Positions 1 to 10,699 of a stretch of 64,000 bases of DNA are shown here, piece after piece (positions within the stretch are counted from its first letter, which is position 1; each line of letters starts with the position of its first letter). The position numbers and the translations under genes are program-made. Where the stretch lies: positions 4,216,001-4,280,000 of the forward strand of contig PZJY01000001.1 of the NCBI GenBank assembly GCA_031472005.1, in the 5' to 3' direction. Under the pieces are notes generated by a model. That model was not told the DNA's origin. It saw only the letters and a program-made list of their open reading frames with translations, and made no database searches. Origin of the DNA: Tetracladium setigerum. Its lineage: Eukaryota; Ascomycota; Leotiomycetes; Helotiales.

Positions 1-386
1 CCTTTATGATTAGTTAAGAAAAAGAAATGGATGGAAGGAGAGAGGAGAAGAAGAAAAGGAGAAGAAAAGAAATGAAGAACTTTGGCTTATGTGTACAGCA
101 CAGCTAGCACCTTACCCTTACCTATTGTGCTGCACAGTTTTTGGGTATATCCTTGGGAATATTTATTAACTAGGTAACTTACCTAGTAATTCATGGTGCT
201 TGTTGATGTGCCTGTTACAATATAATATAACGTAGTACAGCTCTTGCTAGCTTCAGATACGTTTCCGAATCCATCCCACAGGCGACTCATTCCCTCCCCA
301 AACATACCTAGCTATTGTAATCCCTTCCATCCTAGTCTCCGTCTCTCCCCACAATAATATCCCACAGCCACGCAAACTAAATGCCA
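1..386. other. Intergenic, no gene seen
   Basis: AG-rich stretch at the window start followed by AT-rich sequence. No open frame with coding character and no RNA gene is visible. It is probably the 3' flank of the minus-strand gene ending at 387. Confidence 0.6.
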
Positions 387-2027
387 TCAATCCATTTCCA
401 GCTTTACCCTTCCCAACTTGTCCTTCCCATTTCTCAGCCTATCAGCCCCACTGACCCATCTCTCTACAACCTCCCGCGAATCAAAGCCCTCCGTTGATTT
501 AGCAATCAGAGTTTCAAATAACTCCAGATCGTCTCCATCAAGTCTCGATCGTGCTTCTGATATGGCGTTTGCGAGGTTAAGCCAGAGAGCGATGTGTGCT
601 TGGTGGGTTGGAGATGGGTTTTGATTTTGAGGGTGTGGTTTGAGAGATTGAAGAGATTTGGGGAGGGTGGATAATGTGGTGGTGGTAGATTTTGTGCTTT
701 TGTTTGGTTTTGAAGGCGGATTTGGGATGACTGGGTTGGGTTCAGCTTTGATTGTCTTGGTAGAGATATTGGGTCTGTTGGGTGGGAGTGGAAGAGGTTT
801 AATTGGGAATGGATCTAACGATGATCCTGCCTCATCGTCTACATCTGAAGCCTTTTGCTTTTGCTTTTTGATTGTTCTGGTTGCATGTGGATCATGATTA
901 TCTCCAGATACTTTTGGTTTCGCTGGTGAATAAGATCGAGACTTATCTGTAGGGTCGTCCTCGAACTCGTCATTGGTGCATTCAAACATTGTAGACTCAT
1001 CTTCCGGCAATAAGTGGACGATATATCTATCTGGGAAGTCTATAGAGAGAGCGTAAGTATGTTCATTGGACACATTAATTTAAGAAAGAATGGAAGTGGC
1101 TGACTGACCATTTGAAATCTCGCAAATTTTCATCTCCAAGCCTGCTTGCTGGGCCATCACTTGCAAACGCCTCAAGCGATACATTGTAAACTCCTTCGCA
1201 AACGAATTTCCCGGCTCAAGCATGACGAAATCTGTCTTGATATCATACCTTTTTCGGAGTTTGTCTTTCTCGGCTTGAGATACTTCGGCGGAGAGTGCGA
1301 ATTCCCATCTATCAACAAACCGTTCCAGCTGTTAAGTCTATCAGATAAACTATTGAAAGATCGAATAATGGGGAGGTGATAGGAGACAGGCACGTACATA
1401 AGGTATGATTTGCATCAATTCCTCGTCCCGCGCGAAGTTATGAAGAATAAGTTTGTAGCCACTGGTTGACTCTGTCGCTGGCTCCGACCCTGACTTTGAC
1501 TCCGACTCTGGCTCCGGCTCCAAGTCCAACTCTTGCACCGAGTTCTTTGCTTTTATCTGCTTCCATTCTTTGATCCAAGAATCCTCAAAAGCACCCAAGC
1601 ATTGTTTTTCGTACTTGGCCCATGGCTGTGGGGGCTCATACTCCATAGTTTGGTGGCTAGCGGAAGTCTCCTTCGGTTTCCTCTTGTGTTGCTTCTTCTG
1701 CTTTGACTTTGAACCACCAGAGTTTGAAGGATGAATGTTGGGGTCCATGACTGCGTTGCCATTTGAGGGAAGAGAATCGCTATTCTCCTTCTCCTCATGC
1801 CTGGTTCGTTTGGATGGTCGTGTGGAACTCTCAGTGTCAAAATCTACCGCAGCTCGCAAGATAGATATACGATGGAAGTCTGTGAGTGTGTTGTTCATTA
1901 TCTGCATTGGCTTTTCTCGTTTGCCTTGTTGCTTCGCTGGTGGTGCTTTCGATTGGGAAATGCCGTTGCTGCTGCGTGTGCCACCACTCTCCATCTCCTC
2001 CTTCCTTCGTTTTCCTCCAGGATTCAT
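387..2027 (-). CDS. Hypothetical protein, 3 exons, ~500 aa
   Basis: Function not recognised. Three exons read on the minus strand: 2027-1398, 1328-1109 and 1039-387. Both introns are 69 nt, with donors GTACGT and GTCAGT and acceptors AACAG and TATAG. Phases agree and give 500 residues. The first ~130 residues are basic, Lys/Ser-rich and disordered-looking. An ordered, charged helical part follows, with a PWAKYEKQCLGAFEDSW stretch, and continues through exon 2, where LERFVDRWEFALSAEV begins. The C-terminal half starts with DFPDRYIVHLLPED and becomes Pro/Lys-rich before a final helical segment. The continuous ordered core across two introns argues for a real gene. A nuclear role is possible from the basic tails, but that is inference. 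Confidence 0.75.
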
Positions 2028-2458
2028 CTTATTGTCTTAATTGTGGGATGTTGATGTTGATATTTGGTTGTGTTGGATCTTGGTTGGGTTTGGCATGTGG
2101 AAGTGTTCATCAACTCCTCGCCTCGAAGGAAGGACCGACGATCGCACCTTCTTCACCATACTTTGTGAGATTTCAGCTGACCTCGACCTGGGTGTTCAAT
2201 GGAAGATTCATTGGCCTTCTTGATAAAATCAGCACAGTTCTGCTGAATGTATTAACGCGTAACGCGTAACCGACCAAGAGAATCGCGATATTGTCATGGT
2301 AACACGTGAAGACCCCAGAAAGCTTTCCATTCACATTATCATAGAGCAGCTTTCGCTTCCTGGAAGTGGCTTGTCCATGCAAACTACCAAACCGATATAC
2401 GAGTTTGGCTGGCGACAAGACCCGGTGAAGAGTATGCATCTCATTATTGCGCAGATGT

Positions 2459-2713
2459 ATGTACTCAATCTCATGCGAAACCAGAAGTTTTTTCGGGACA
2501 ACAAGAACAGTTTCGGCTTTAGAGAATCGGTTCACATCTCACTTGATAAAGTTGGCGACGGATCCGACGACCTCTAACAAGGCCTTGACTGGGTATGAGA
2601 ATGCTTTCATTCCATATCATCACCACCCGCATTTGTCTTATCATCTTCCAGTTTTTCTCCATCAACTCCTCTGTAGCGATTCGTCCAACGAGAGTCTAAA
2701 AAGCGACCGTTAC

Positions 2714-2753
<40 letters not shown>

Positions 2754-2964
2754 GAGCTGAGGAGATGTATAAATTGCAGCTGGCACAGATGAAATGGAAG
2801 AGGAGGCAGAAGAGACACGAGATGCTTTCCGCGTTGCGAAGCAGGCTTTGGAGGAGGAAGAGAAGACATATGGCAGAGAGAGAGATAGCGTGGGAGCATG
2901 GCGGCTCTTTCCCCGAGGTGCCTATGACACATTGATATCGCATTCTATTTATGAAACTCGGTAA
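2459..2964 (+). CDS. Putative small gene with an intron containing a CAT microsatellite
   Basis: Two stretches look coding on the plus strand. From ATG 2459 the frame reads MYSISCETRSFFGTTR and continues through SHLIKLATDPTTSN, ending at a GTATGA donor near 2593. From an acceptor at 2779 a second frame contains DEMEEEAEETRDAF and AWRLFPRGAYDTL, reaching a stop at 2962-2964. A GTAAGT at 2961 overlaps this stop, so a terminal splice is also possible. The Arg/Ser-rich start could be a mitochondrial leader (inference). Donor phase (2) and acceptor phase (1) do not match, so either a boundary is wrong or one base is off. Product not recognised. Confidence 0.4.
2714..2752. repeat. (CAT)13 microsatellite
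   Basis: Thirteen perfect CAT units. In one plus frame it would encode 13 His and in the minus frame a Met run, but it most likely lies inside an intron of the small putative gene at 2459-2964. Confidence 0.9.
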
Positions 2965-3499
2965 GTAGTAGGGTAGTTCCACTGCTGCTTTTTCACCCGC
3001 CGTTGTTGTCATTGTTGTTGCAGTTAGTCGGTTCTACTTGTCGATTGATTGTTGTTGTCGAATTTTAAGGGCAACCGGAAAGCAGAGATTTGTGCATGTT
3101 TATAGTGTAAGTACGTAGGGCTTATTCTTTCTTCTGTATAGAGCAACCAAGTCGCCCACCCCACCGGAGCAGTCCAAGGCTAAGGTCACGAAGAGTGACA
3201 GCCACATCCTCTGTATAGTAAAAACCGAAACACCGGGTTGGGCAACAAGGCTTTCACAGGAGTAGCTTTTATGGAATCCTGAAGAGTGGGAGGGATAGTC
3301 GTTCGGTATTATCTTCTCTGACATCGCTACCTCAGTGCCATGTAAATAAATTAAGCGAGAATCGATTACCGACTCCACTACAACACATGGATCATCGAAA
3401 ACAAAAACAAGAAAGCAAATATCTTCATAATCAACAAACCATATTTACTCATTCCTTCCTACGATAAACACCAGGTTCTACAACCAGCCACCTATCTAT
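2965..3499. other. Intergenic, no gene seen
   Basis: Short non-overlapping frames only. It separates two convergent genes and probably holds both 3' ends. Confidence 0.5.
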
Positions 3500-4989
3500 C
3501 TATATACAGTCCATACTTAATTCCACGCTGGATGGAACCTCTTCTACCTTTTCATTTACACCCACCTCCACCTCCACCTTCTGGTCACCCACCCCCTCAT
3601 CCTCACAACCAACAATCAACAACCCCCCTCTCATCCAAGAAACTCTCCCCTCCTCCACAGCCCTTAGTAACTCCGCAGAAGCAACCTCCTTCTCACCCGT
3701 CTCAGGATCCCACTCAAACCCTTCTTTCAACCACATCCATCGCAGGAAGGCTCGGAGTTCTTTGTCTTTGGGGAGGACGCGCATCCATTCTGGTTGGAAG
3801 ACTTTGCCTCCTTTTTCGCGTATTTCTTTTTTGTCTTTGTCCTTTTCGATAGCTGGGGTAGGTTGTGGCTGCGGTGGTGGGTTTTGAACTTGTTGGTCGT
3901 TCGGGGGGAGGTGGGTTGAGATTGGGATTGGGATTGAGGTTGAGAGTCGGATTGAGGTTCAGGCTCAGGTTGACAGAGCGTAGCAGAACCTTCTCCATTC
4001 CATCCCGTCGCCACCCCACGAAGAACATCACGACAAAAGATCCGCCAAGAGTCCAAAGCATAAGGACCTTGAGTCAAATGACCAATCTCCCAAGCTCCCA
4101 TCCTCGGATCATCATCCGTCAACACCTCATCCTTCCTAATATACTCCTCATTCTTCCCAACCTTTTTAAAAGGAGAAGCAGAAGTCATCGAAGCAGAAGA
4201 ATTCGACGCCTCACCACCAACAACAGGATACCCCCTAACCACAAACCTCCTCCCCCTCACCGGCTTCTCCTCCACAAAAATCCTCGCATACTCCTGATAC
4301 GTCCTGGCCCGCTGATTCTGCAATCCCAAATGTTGAATCACAGCCACGATATCTTCAGTATTAGCATCGATAAGATGTTGCGGGGTAGGGTATTTCGCCA
4401 TGAGCGAGTAGAAGACGGGGATGGCGTGTTTGCCGTGCGTACGGTTGAGGAAGGTGACGGCGATGAGGAGACGGAAGGGATCGTGAGATAGTCGTTCTTG
4501 GATGAGACCGAAGGTTGGTGAGGTGAGGCGGGGAAAGGGGATGCTTGAGATGAGACCGGCAGGGGAACGGGGTGGTGGCTTTGATGGAGAGGGATTTTCG
4601 GTTGAGGGGTTGAGGGGGAAGAATGGAGAGATTTTGGATGGGGAGCGGTTTTTGGAAAGAGGGTTTTCAGGTTTGAGATTGATGTCCGGAATGGCGGTTT
4701 TGGACTTTTTGGTTTTGCTGGGTGAAATGGGTGGTGCGAAGAAAGGTGATTTAGTAGGGGATAGTTTTCGCTTCTTTCGGGCTAGTGGTTCGGGAATGAG
4801 AGATGAGTCTTCTTCTTGCAAGTCCTCTTCCAATGTAGGAAGAGAGGATTTAATAATATCTACATCGGACGTATTAGGAATTTCCTTCTTCAGAAATCTC
4901 CCTTTAGCATCGCGTTCGGCCATGGCTTCTCTTTTGGGTGTGCTCGAGGTATCTGTCGTTGACGACGTACCTGTTGATACATCGTCCAT
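3500..4989 (-). CDS. MBD4-like HhH-GPD DNA glycosylase (one-base frameshift)
   Basis: Likely removes T or U from G:T/G:U mismatches in base-excision repair. The N-terminal ~170 residues are Ser/Pro/Lys-rich and disordered. The glycosylase core begins at FGLIQERLSHDPFRLLIAVT and includes TEDIVAVIQHLGLQNQRART, the helix-hairpin-helix/GPD region. The C-terminal part, PEWMRVLPKDKELRAF followed by WMWLKEG, matches the MBD4 segment that carries the catalytic Asp (the D of PKD). The two halves are in different frames. The switch falls in a Pro/Gln/Ser-rich linker containing C6 (plus-strand G6 at 3903-3908); a seventh C restores a single 496-aa frame. A 101-nt intron with a weak GTTCTG donor would also restore phase, but no branch site is evident. 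ATG 4989 is the first in-frame Met; the frame stays open upstream towards the neighbouring gene, whose stop is only 131 nt away. Confidence 0.8.
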
Positions 4990-5120
4990 GATCAATTCGA
5001 CAGGTCCATCCTGAGGAGAGTGAATATCGGTATCTTCGCTTTCCGTAGTGCATAATCCAACATTATCAGAGTCCACATTCACATTCAGGGCCGAACTACC
5101 ACCCGCAAGTGCCTGCTCCT

Positions 5121-7998
5121 CTACGAGTGGTGATCTTTTGATGCCTCTACTGCCACATCAACCTTTCCCTTGCTCTTCCTTCTTTGCTTTCTATCTTTGG
5201 CCTTTTCAGCAAGGCTTCGTTTTTCGGAATTAGCATCTGCTTTCGTTGCCAATGCACCAGCAGTCGATTCTTGAGCGGGAATCGCTATTTTTGCGGTATC
5301 AGCAGTAGAATCTAATGCACCAGCACTCGACTCAACAGTACCATTTGCAGCAGCAACCAAAGTACTAGCAGATGCCTCTTGATCTTGAGCAGCAACAGCC
5401 ACAACAGAACCAGTCGCCACGCCTTCATTCCCAGCAGCATTGCCCTCCCTCCCCTTCCTCACCCTATTCCTTCTCTTATTCCCATTAGCACACAACCCAG
5501 CCGCCAACCTCTCAGCCACAACAGCTGGATCATTGTTCTTCCTCTCCTTCGCAGCTTGCACCAGAGCCTTGACTTTGTCCTCTTCAGCAAGTGGCACTCT
5601 ATTGGAGTCGGTAGCAGCTCCACTAATACGATTCTTATTCCGTGGTCTTTTGGCTCGGCCTTCCCCATCTGCCTTTACTGCTGGAGTAGAAGAAGCTGGA
5701 GCTGGGTCCGCTTTTGGCTGTGTTTTAGTAAGGACAGGATCCGCTTTTGGTTTTGTTTTAGCAGGAGTAGTGGCCTTCGGCTTTGGTTTCGCTTTTGCCT
5801 TGACAACTTTCGGAAGCTTCGCATTCGCCGCAACGGTCTCCTCGACGGTTTGGGAAGCTGCCCACATAGCTTCGCGAGCCTTTCGTGCCATTTGCTCTAT
5901 TGGGTCATCAGAGACTGGTTCTCCCAACTTCTTCCTCCTGCTAGCCTCAAGCTGCTTGAGACGATTAGCCTCGTTGGCGAGTTTATTTTGTTCTTTTTTC
6001 TGTAGTCTCTTTGACATGACCTCCTTTTGCGGTGTTGGTTGGGGTTGAGATTGCGCTGGTCCTTCCTTGCCGGGTGTGTTCTTTGCTGATTTCGAGGGAA
6101 CATTTGGAGTCAATGAGTTTGAAGTTTCCTCAGGGATGATTTGAGTTCGTAACACCCCTTCAACAGCACCTGTGCCTGAGGAAAAGAAAATAGGACGATC
6201 CTCATCATCAGCTGTCATGCCAACTCCAACAAGAGGCACTGATGCCTCTCGCTCAGTTACAACAGGATCTTGTATCTCAGACACATCATCCATCTCAACA
6301 TCTCCATCATCGCTACCCCGAACCTCCCCACTGAAGTGAGCAGACACAGTTGGTCCCTTCTTCGCTCTCTTTGCTGCTCGTCGTCTAACCTCAGGAGCCG
6401 AAGAATCGCCATCATACCACTCCTGCGAGCCCACAAGCTTCAGCTTCTTATCTGCGCTCTCGGCCGCCTTAATCAAAGCAGCCTGTTGTTTTTGCAGCTT
6501 CTTGGCAGCCGACTTACTTAAAGCTGGATTTGCCGGGGTGATTTCTTCCTTTGTGGCAGGTTTGGCAGAAGCGGCCTGTTTAGACGCCACTTCCTCGTCG
6601 TCGCCATCAACTCTCTTGCGTTTCAGTAGAGCTCTAGCTTTCGCTTCCTCGAGTGCGCTGATCGCCTCATCAATCCCCTTGAGTTCCATGTCATCCTCAT
6701 CATCCTTCGTCCCCTCCAACTCATTCGCAACTCTCAAGATCTCCGCTATCATTAATGGCTCCTCCTTCTCCAGGATCTCGGCTCTCCTCTTCTTCTTCGC
6801 GGCCAGAAAAGTTCTCGCGACCATTTCCACCGATGCACCGCTCTTATTCTTTAATGATGAACTGATCTCCATGTCGGCCTTTCTCGCTCCGATGATGGCT
6901 TGGGCTGCTCTCAGAACCTGATTGACCTTCGCAGCCCGATCTCTTGTTTCCTGCTCCTTACCTTCACCAACGACTGTAATGCTCTTCGTACTGGCAACAG
7001 TAGCTTTCGCCAACTTGGCTTCTTCCTCCTTAGCTTTCTGTGCCTTAATCTCGCCCTCCTTCTCATCCTTCCAAATCTGCAATACCGCTGTCATGGCTTG
7101 CGTAGCATCACGTTGTGACAACAGGCACTGCTCCATAGCAAATGCAACAATAGGCCTGTTAAACAGCGCCTTTCGTTTTTGACCACCGATCACATTCCAC
7201 GATTCAAGTGAACGTGCGAATTCCTCCAGCTTTTGGACCACTTCCTTCGATGGCTCTTTCTTCGCAGCTTTCGCACTCTTTTGAGCTTTGACCTTGACAG
7301 CTTCCTTATGGGCCTCAGCATGAGCTTCCCTACTTAATGATCGCAACAGCTCCCTCTCGTCTTCTGGAGCCACTGCCATTAACTCCTGCAAGAACTCTTT
7401 CTCCTCGGGATCATAGTCAAATCCCTCGAGATCAATACCGTCCAGATCAATGCCATTCAAATCCACTTCTGCATCTTCATCATCGGCTGTAGAAAAATTC
7501 TCACTTAGATCCCCATATGAGTAGTCGCCCTGAAAGCTTTCGTCTCGATCAGAGGCTTGAGATGAGGACGTGGATTGTTGTGGACGCGGTTGGCTGGAGG
7601 GCGGTGCTTGTTCTTCGCCATCTTGAGCGTTTTGCTGGACGTAAAGATACCATGTTAGCATATTTCCCTTTTCATTGCAATCCCAATGCCAGACCCAGTC
7701 CCATTTGCAATGGCGATGCAAATCTTCGAGTCCCAATTATATAGTCTAGCCCTAGTACCACACAGAAGGAAACAAAGCGCAAGGACATCAGACTAACCAT
7801 CTTCCTAATCTCCAACAAAGTCTGACTCTCCTGTTCATCCTCCGCTTGCTCAACCTCTCCATCAACCCCCTCAGCAGGATCCACATCCATTGCTGAATCC
7901 AGAGCTGTCAAGCTTGATTCAATCGCAGGCGTGACTGCCTCCTCCACTGCCTTCACCACTTCCTTCGCCTTCGTTGCAGATCTCGTTCTTTTCGCCAT
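5121..7998 (-). CDS. Charged low-complexity protein, 2 exons, ~904 aa
   Basis: Function not recognised. Exon 1 (7998-7798) starts MAKRTRSATKAKEVVK. A 163-nt intron with GTTAGT donor and CCAG acceptor leads to exon 2 (7634-5121), in phase. The protein is rich in Lys, Glu and Ala. Residues ~90-140 are acidic (DLNGIDLDGIDLEGFDYDPE). A more ordered patch around LESWNVIGGQKRKALFNRP is followed by long Lys/Glu coiled-coil-like segments and a Lys/Pro/Ala-rich region with KAKPKPKATTPAK. The C-terminus is basic (KAKDRKQRRKSKGK). The composition suggests a nuclear or nucleolar protein; this is inference. The long antisense open frames here are shadows of its biased codons. Confidence 0.8.
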
Positions 7999-8914
7999 GG
8001 CTTGCGCTGGTATCCCTTCTCTACTTCCTCTTCGGGCTTGTTGAATTGACCGATTGCTTCCTTTGCGCCTGCCTCTCTTTCGCACGCACGTATTCGACGA
8101 TCGCGTTTCTTTTTCGTCTCGTTTTTTGTCTTTAGTTTTGTCCTGAGCTATGGGCCAAACCGATAGTTCAAAGAAGGAAGTCGTGCGGGCGCAAGCGTGA
8201 TTCCAAACGAAGGAAGCTGCAGGTAGATGGTACCTTAGGTAGGTAGATCTACAAATGTAGTCTCGAGCTTGCGTGTGTCACAAAGTCCTCGAAATGCGAA
8301 AAGGTGAAATATAAATGATCAAAATGTTCAGGATTGCAATAATTTATTTTTCCACTAGCGCCGTTGGAGGGGGAAAGCCTGTCTTATCGCTATCGCCGAA
8401 TCCCCGAAAGTAATGAAGGTTGAATTGAACGACTGTCACTCTCCAGAGTTAAAGGAAATTGGAAGTAAATGAAAAGTTGAAGTCAATTACTATTTTCTGA
8501 ATTATGTTTGAAAAGCTACCGTACGAGTTTGTTTTATTCCTCTTTGGTAAAAGGAACTCCAGCTATATTGAGTCGTTTCCTTTTCCACCTCGAGTACTTT
8601 ACCACCACCCTACCACCAGCGAACTATCGTCACAAATCAAGTCCCCAGTCTTTCTTTTAAAAGTTGCATTTTCATGTATTGGCACAAGTCTAAAATCCTC
8701 ACTTAATTGAGGCCCAAAAGCCCAATTCCAATACCACCTCCACCATTTTCAACCACGAACTACCTAACCACCACTCTCTTCCTCACCCTTTGTACAAATA
8801 CTAATCACACACGACCCCCATTGCATCCACGCCCCACACGAAACACAAAAGGAAAAAAAGTGAGCGCGAAGTAATGTTCAAGTCATGTGCTACCGAGACA
8901 ACACCATTCAACGC
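7999..8914. other. Intergenic, no gene seen
   Basis: Promoter side of the 904-aa protein gene and 3' flank of cytochrome c1. No coding-like frame, tRNA or repeat was recognised. Confidence 0.5.
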
Positions 8915-10176
8915 TTAATGGTGGTGGTGCTTCCTTCCAGGGGCAGGAGGGTTGTACACCAACTTCCTCGCCTTGATCGGAGCCCACTTGTATCTCTTGA
9001 CCCAAACGCTCAAAGCCCACAGACCAGTGCCGATAATAATAACCTTCATGCCCATCTTCTTTCGCTGATCCATCTCGGGCTCTGCAGACCAGTTGAGGAA
9101 CTCAACAACATCCTTGGCCATCTGCGAGGTAGAGGCTGGGGTGCCATCCTCGTACTCGACGAGCTCGTTGTAAAGAACTCGTGCCATGGCGATACCGGTG
9201 CCGGGAAGTAGGGGTTGAAGTTGAGACCTTCGGCGAGCTTAACACCTGCTGGTGGTTCGTCGGGGTAGCCGGTCAAGAGGGAGAAGATGTAATCGCAGCC
9301 ACCGTGACGGGCCTTGACAATAAGAGAAAGATCAGGTGGAAGAGCACCGTTGTTGGCGGCGCGGGCGGCTTCGTCATTCTTGTATGGCGATGGGAGGTAG
9401 TCGGAGAGCTTTCCTGGTCGCTTCTCGATTTCTCCTTCGTCGTTGGGCTCGCCGTCGTACTCGTTCTCTTCGGCCATGGCCTTTGCCTCATCGACAGTGT
9501 GTGTTACTCCGACCAGGGAACGGTAAGGGATTCGGCTGAGAGAGTGGCATGATGAGCAGACTTCCTGGTAGACCTGGAAACCTCGGCGAAGACTGGGCAA
9601 AGTTAGAATTGCGGAGGAATTGTTGATGGGTGTCCTTACGCTTGATGATCATATGTCTTTGTCCAGGCTTCGTGAACCCATGGGTATTTTGTTGCGTGAA
9701 GACTATCAAATATTAGCCATCATCCAATCCTGTGAAGCTTCGAATGTTGGTGTTGATGCCGTGGCAATCGCCCGATAACATCCACATCCATTCATCCAAT
9801 TGAGGCCATCCCAACAACTCACCCTTCTTCAGCTGGTGTCATAGCATGCAACTCGGATCCGTAGAGATGATAGTACCAGGCAATCGAGCCAGCAAAGGCA
9901 GCCGTAGCAGCGGCACCAGCAGCGTTTAATCGAAAGGGTGAAGCCTCAGCCGTGGCAGAGCTCGCGGTCGAAGCAGCGCGCTGTTAACAGAAAGAGTCAG
10001 CCATCAATCAGCCATCCCCTTTCCATCCTCAATGCTCTCAATCTCCATTTCGAGCTCGATTCGAGCCCTCGGGTTGATGGATGGACTGGTCGTCGTACCT
10101 TGGATGTGTTAATGGCCCCATTCCGAACAGCTCCGACTGCGCGCGTCGAGCGCAAGCATGATCTGGCGAACATCAT
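8915..10176 (-). CDS. CYT1: Cytochrome c1, haem subunit of complex III (one-base frameshift)
   Basis: Transfers electrons from the Rieske protein to cytochrome c; anchored in the mitochondrial inner membrane. Four exons: 10176-10099, 9980-9823, 9702-9640 and 9592-8915, with donors GTACGA, GTGAGT and GTAAGG and matching phases. The N-terminus MMFARSCLRSTRAVGAVR is a typical matrix leader, followed by a hydrophobic Ala-rich sorting segment. The haem site CSSCH lies at residues ~112-116. Near the C-terminus are PEMDQRKKMGMKV and a single membrane helix (VIIIGTGLWALSVWV). The last exon changes frame at NPYFP: the sequence has CCC (plus-strand G3 at 9203-9205) where CCCC would give NPYFPGTGIAMARVL, which carries the expected Met haem ligand. 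With the base restored the protein is 325 aa, normal for the family. Loss of function is unlikely for this respiratory gene, so an assembly error is favoured. Confidence 0.93.
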
Positions 10177-10699
10177 GAACAGATTATGCCTCAGTTAGAG
10201 GTCACTTCGCTGTACAAGCTGGAACTCAATTGGGTGGAGGGGGTGCGAGGTCGTGGATGGGGAGTTGTTCTGAAGAGTCGCTCATCCCGAGCGAATTTGA
10301 TCTTGCCGAAATCCAGCTCGTTAACGGGTGACTTGTGATTGGCCAGCGGGCAATCGAGGCATCATGAATCACGTGAGGAATCTCAAAATATCAACAAGAA
10401 CAATTCTGGTTGAGGTCGACAATATGTTTTGTTCTATGAGAGATTTGTCAAATATTTACAATTTTCAACATGTCATAAAACTGTCTAAAGCTATGTTTAT
10501 CCTGGCTGGGAAGTATAATCCACAAAATTCTAGTGAACGGCAAATCTCACATTGACACCCACCCATATCAAAACAACCAAGTAACGTGCTAAAATTAACG
10601 AAACTTCATTTTGTGGTATATCCATGAAAATAATCATGCAATCGATCTCTTTTTTTCTCTTCCCAACTCCCATCTATGCCGTGATGCCCTTTCGACACC
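10177..10699. other. Intergenic, no gene seen
   Basis: Cytochrome c1 promoter and 3' flank of DAHP synthase. Nothing further recognised. Confidence 0.5.

Noticed and set aside
2447..2935. Plus-strand frame with a run of 13 His
   Set aside because: It reads through the CAT microsatellite and an apparent intron. The acidic second half of the coding signal is in a different frame.
3865..5014. Long plus-strand frames opposite the glycosylase
   Set aside because: Arg/Pro/Gly-rich shadows of the Ser/Pro/Lys-rich coding strand.
5379..7182. Several long plus-strand frames
   Set aside because: They are antisense to the Lys/Glu/Ala-rich exon of the 904-aa gene and reflect its biased codons; hydrophobic, motif-free translations.
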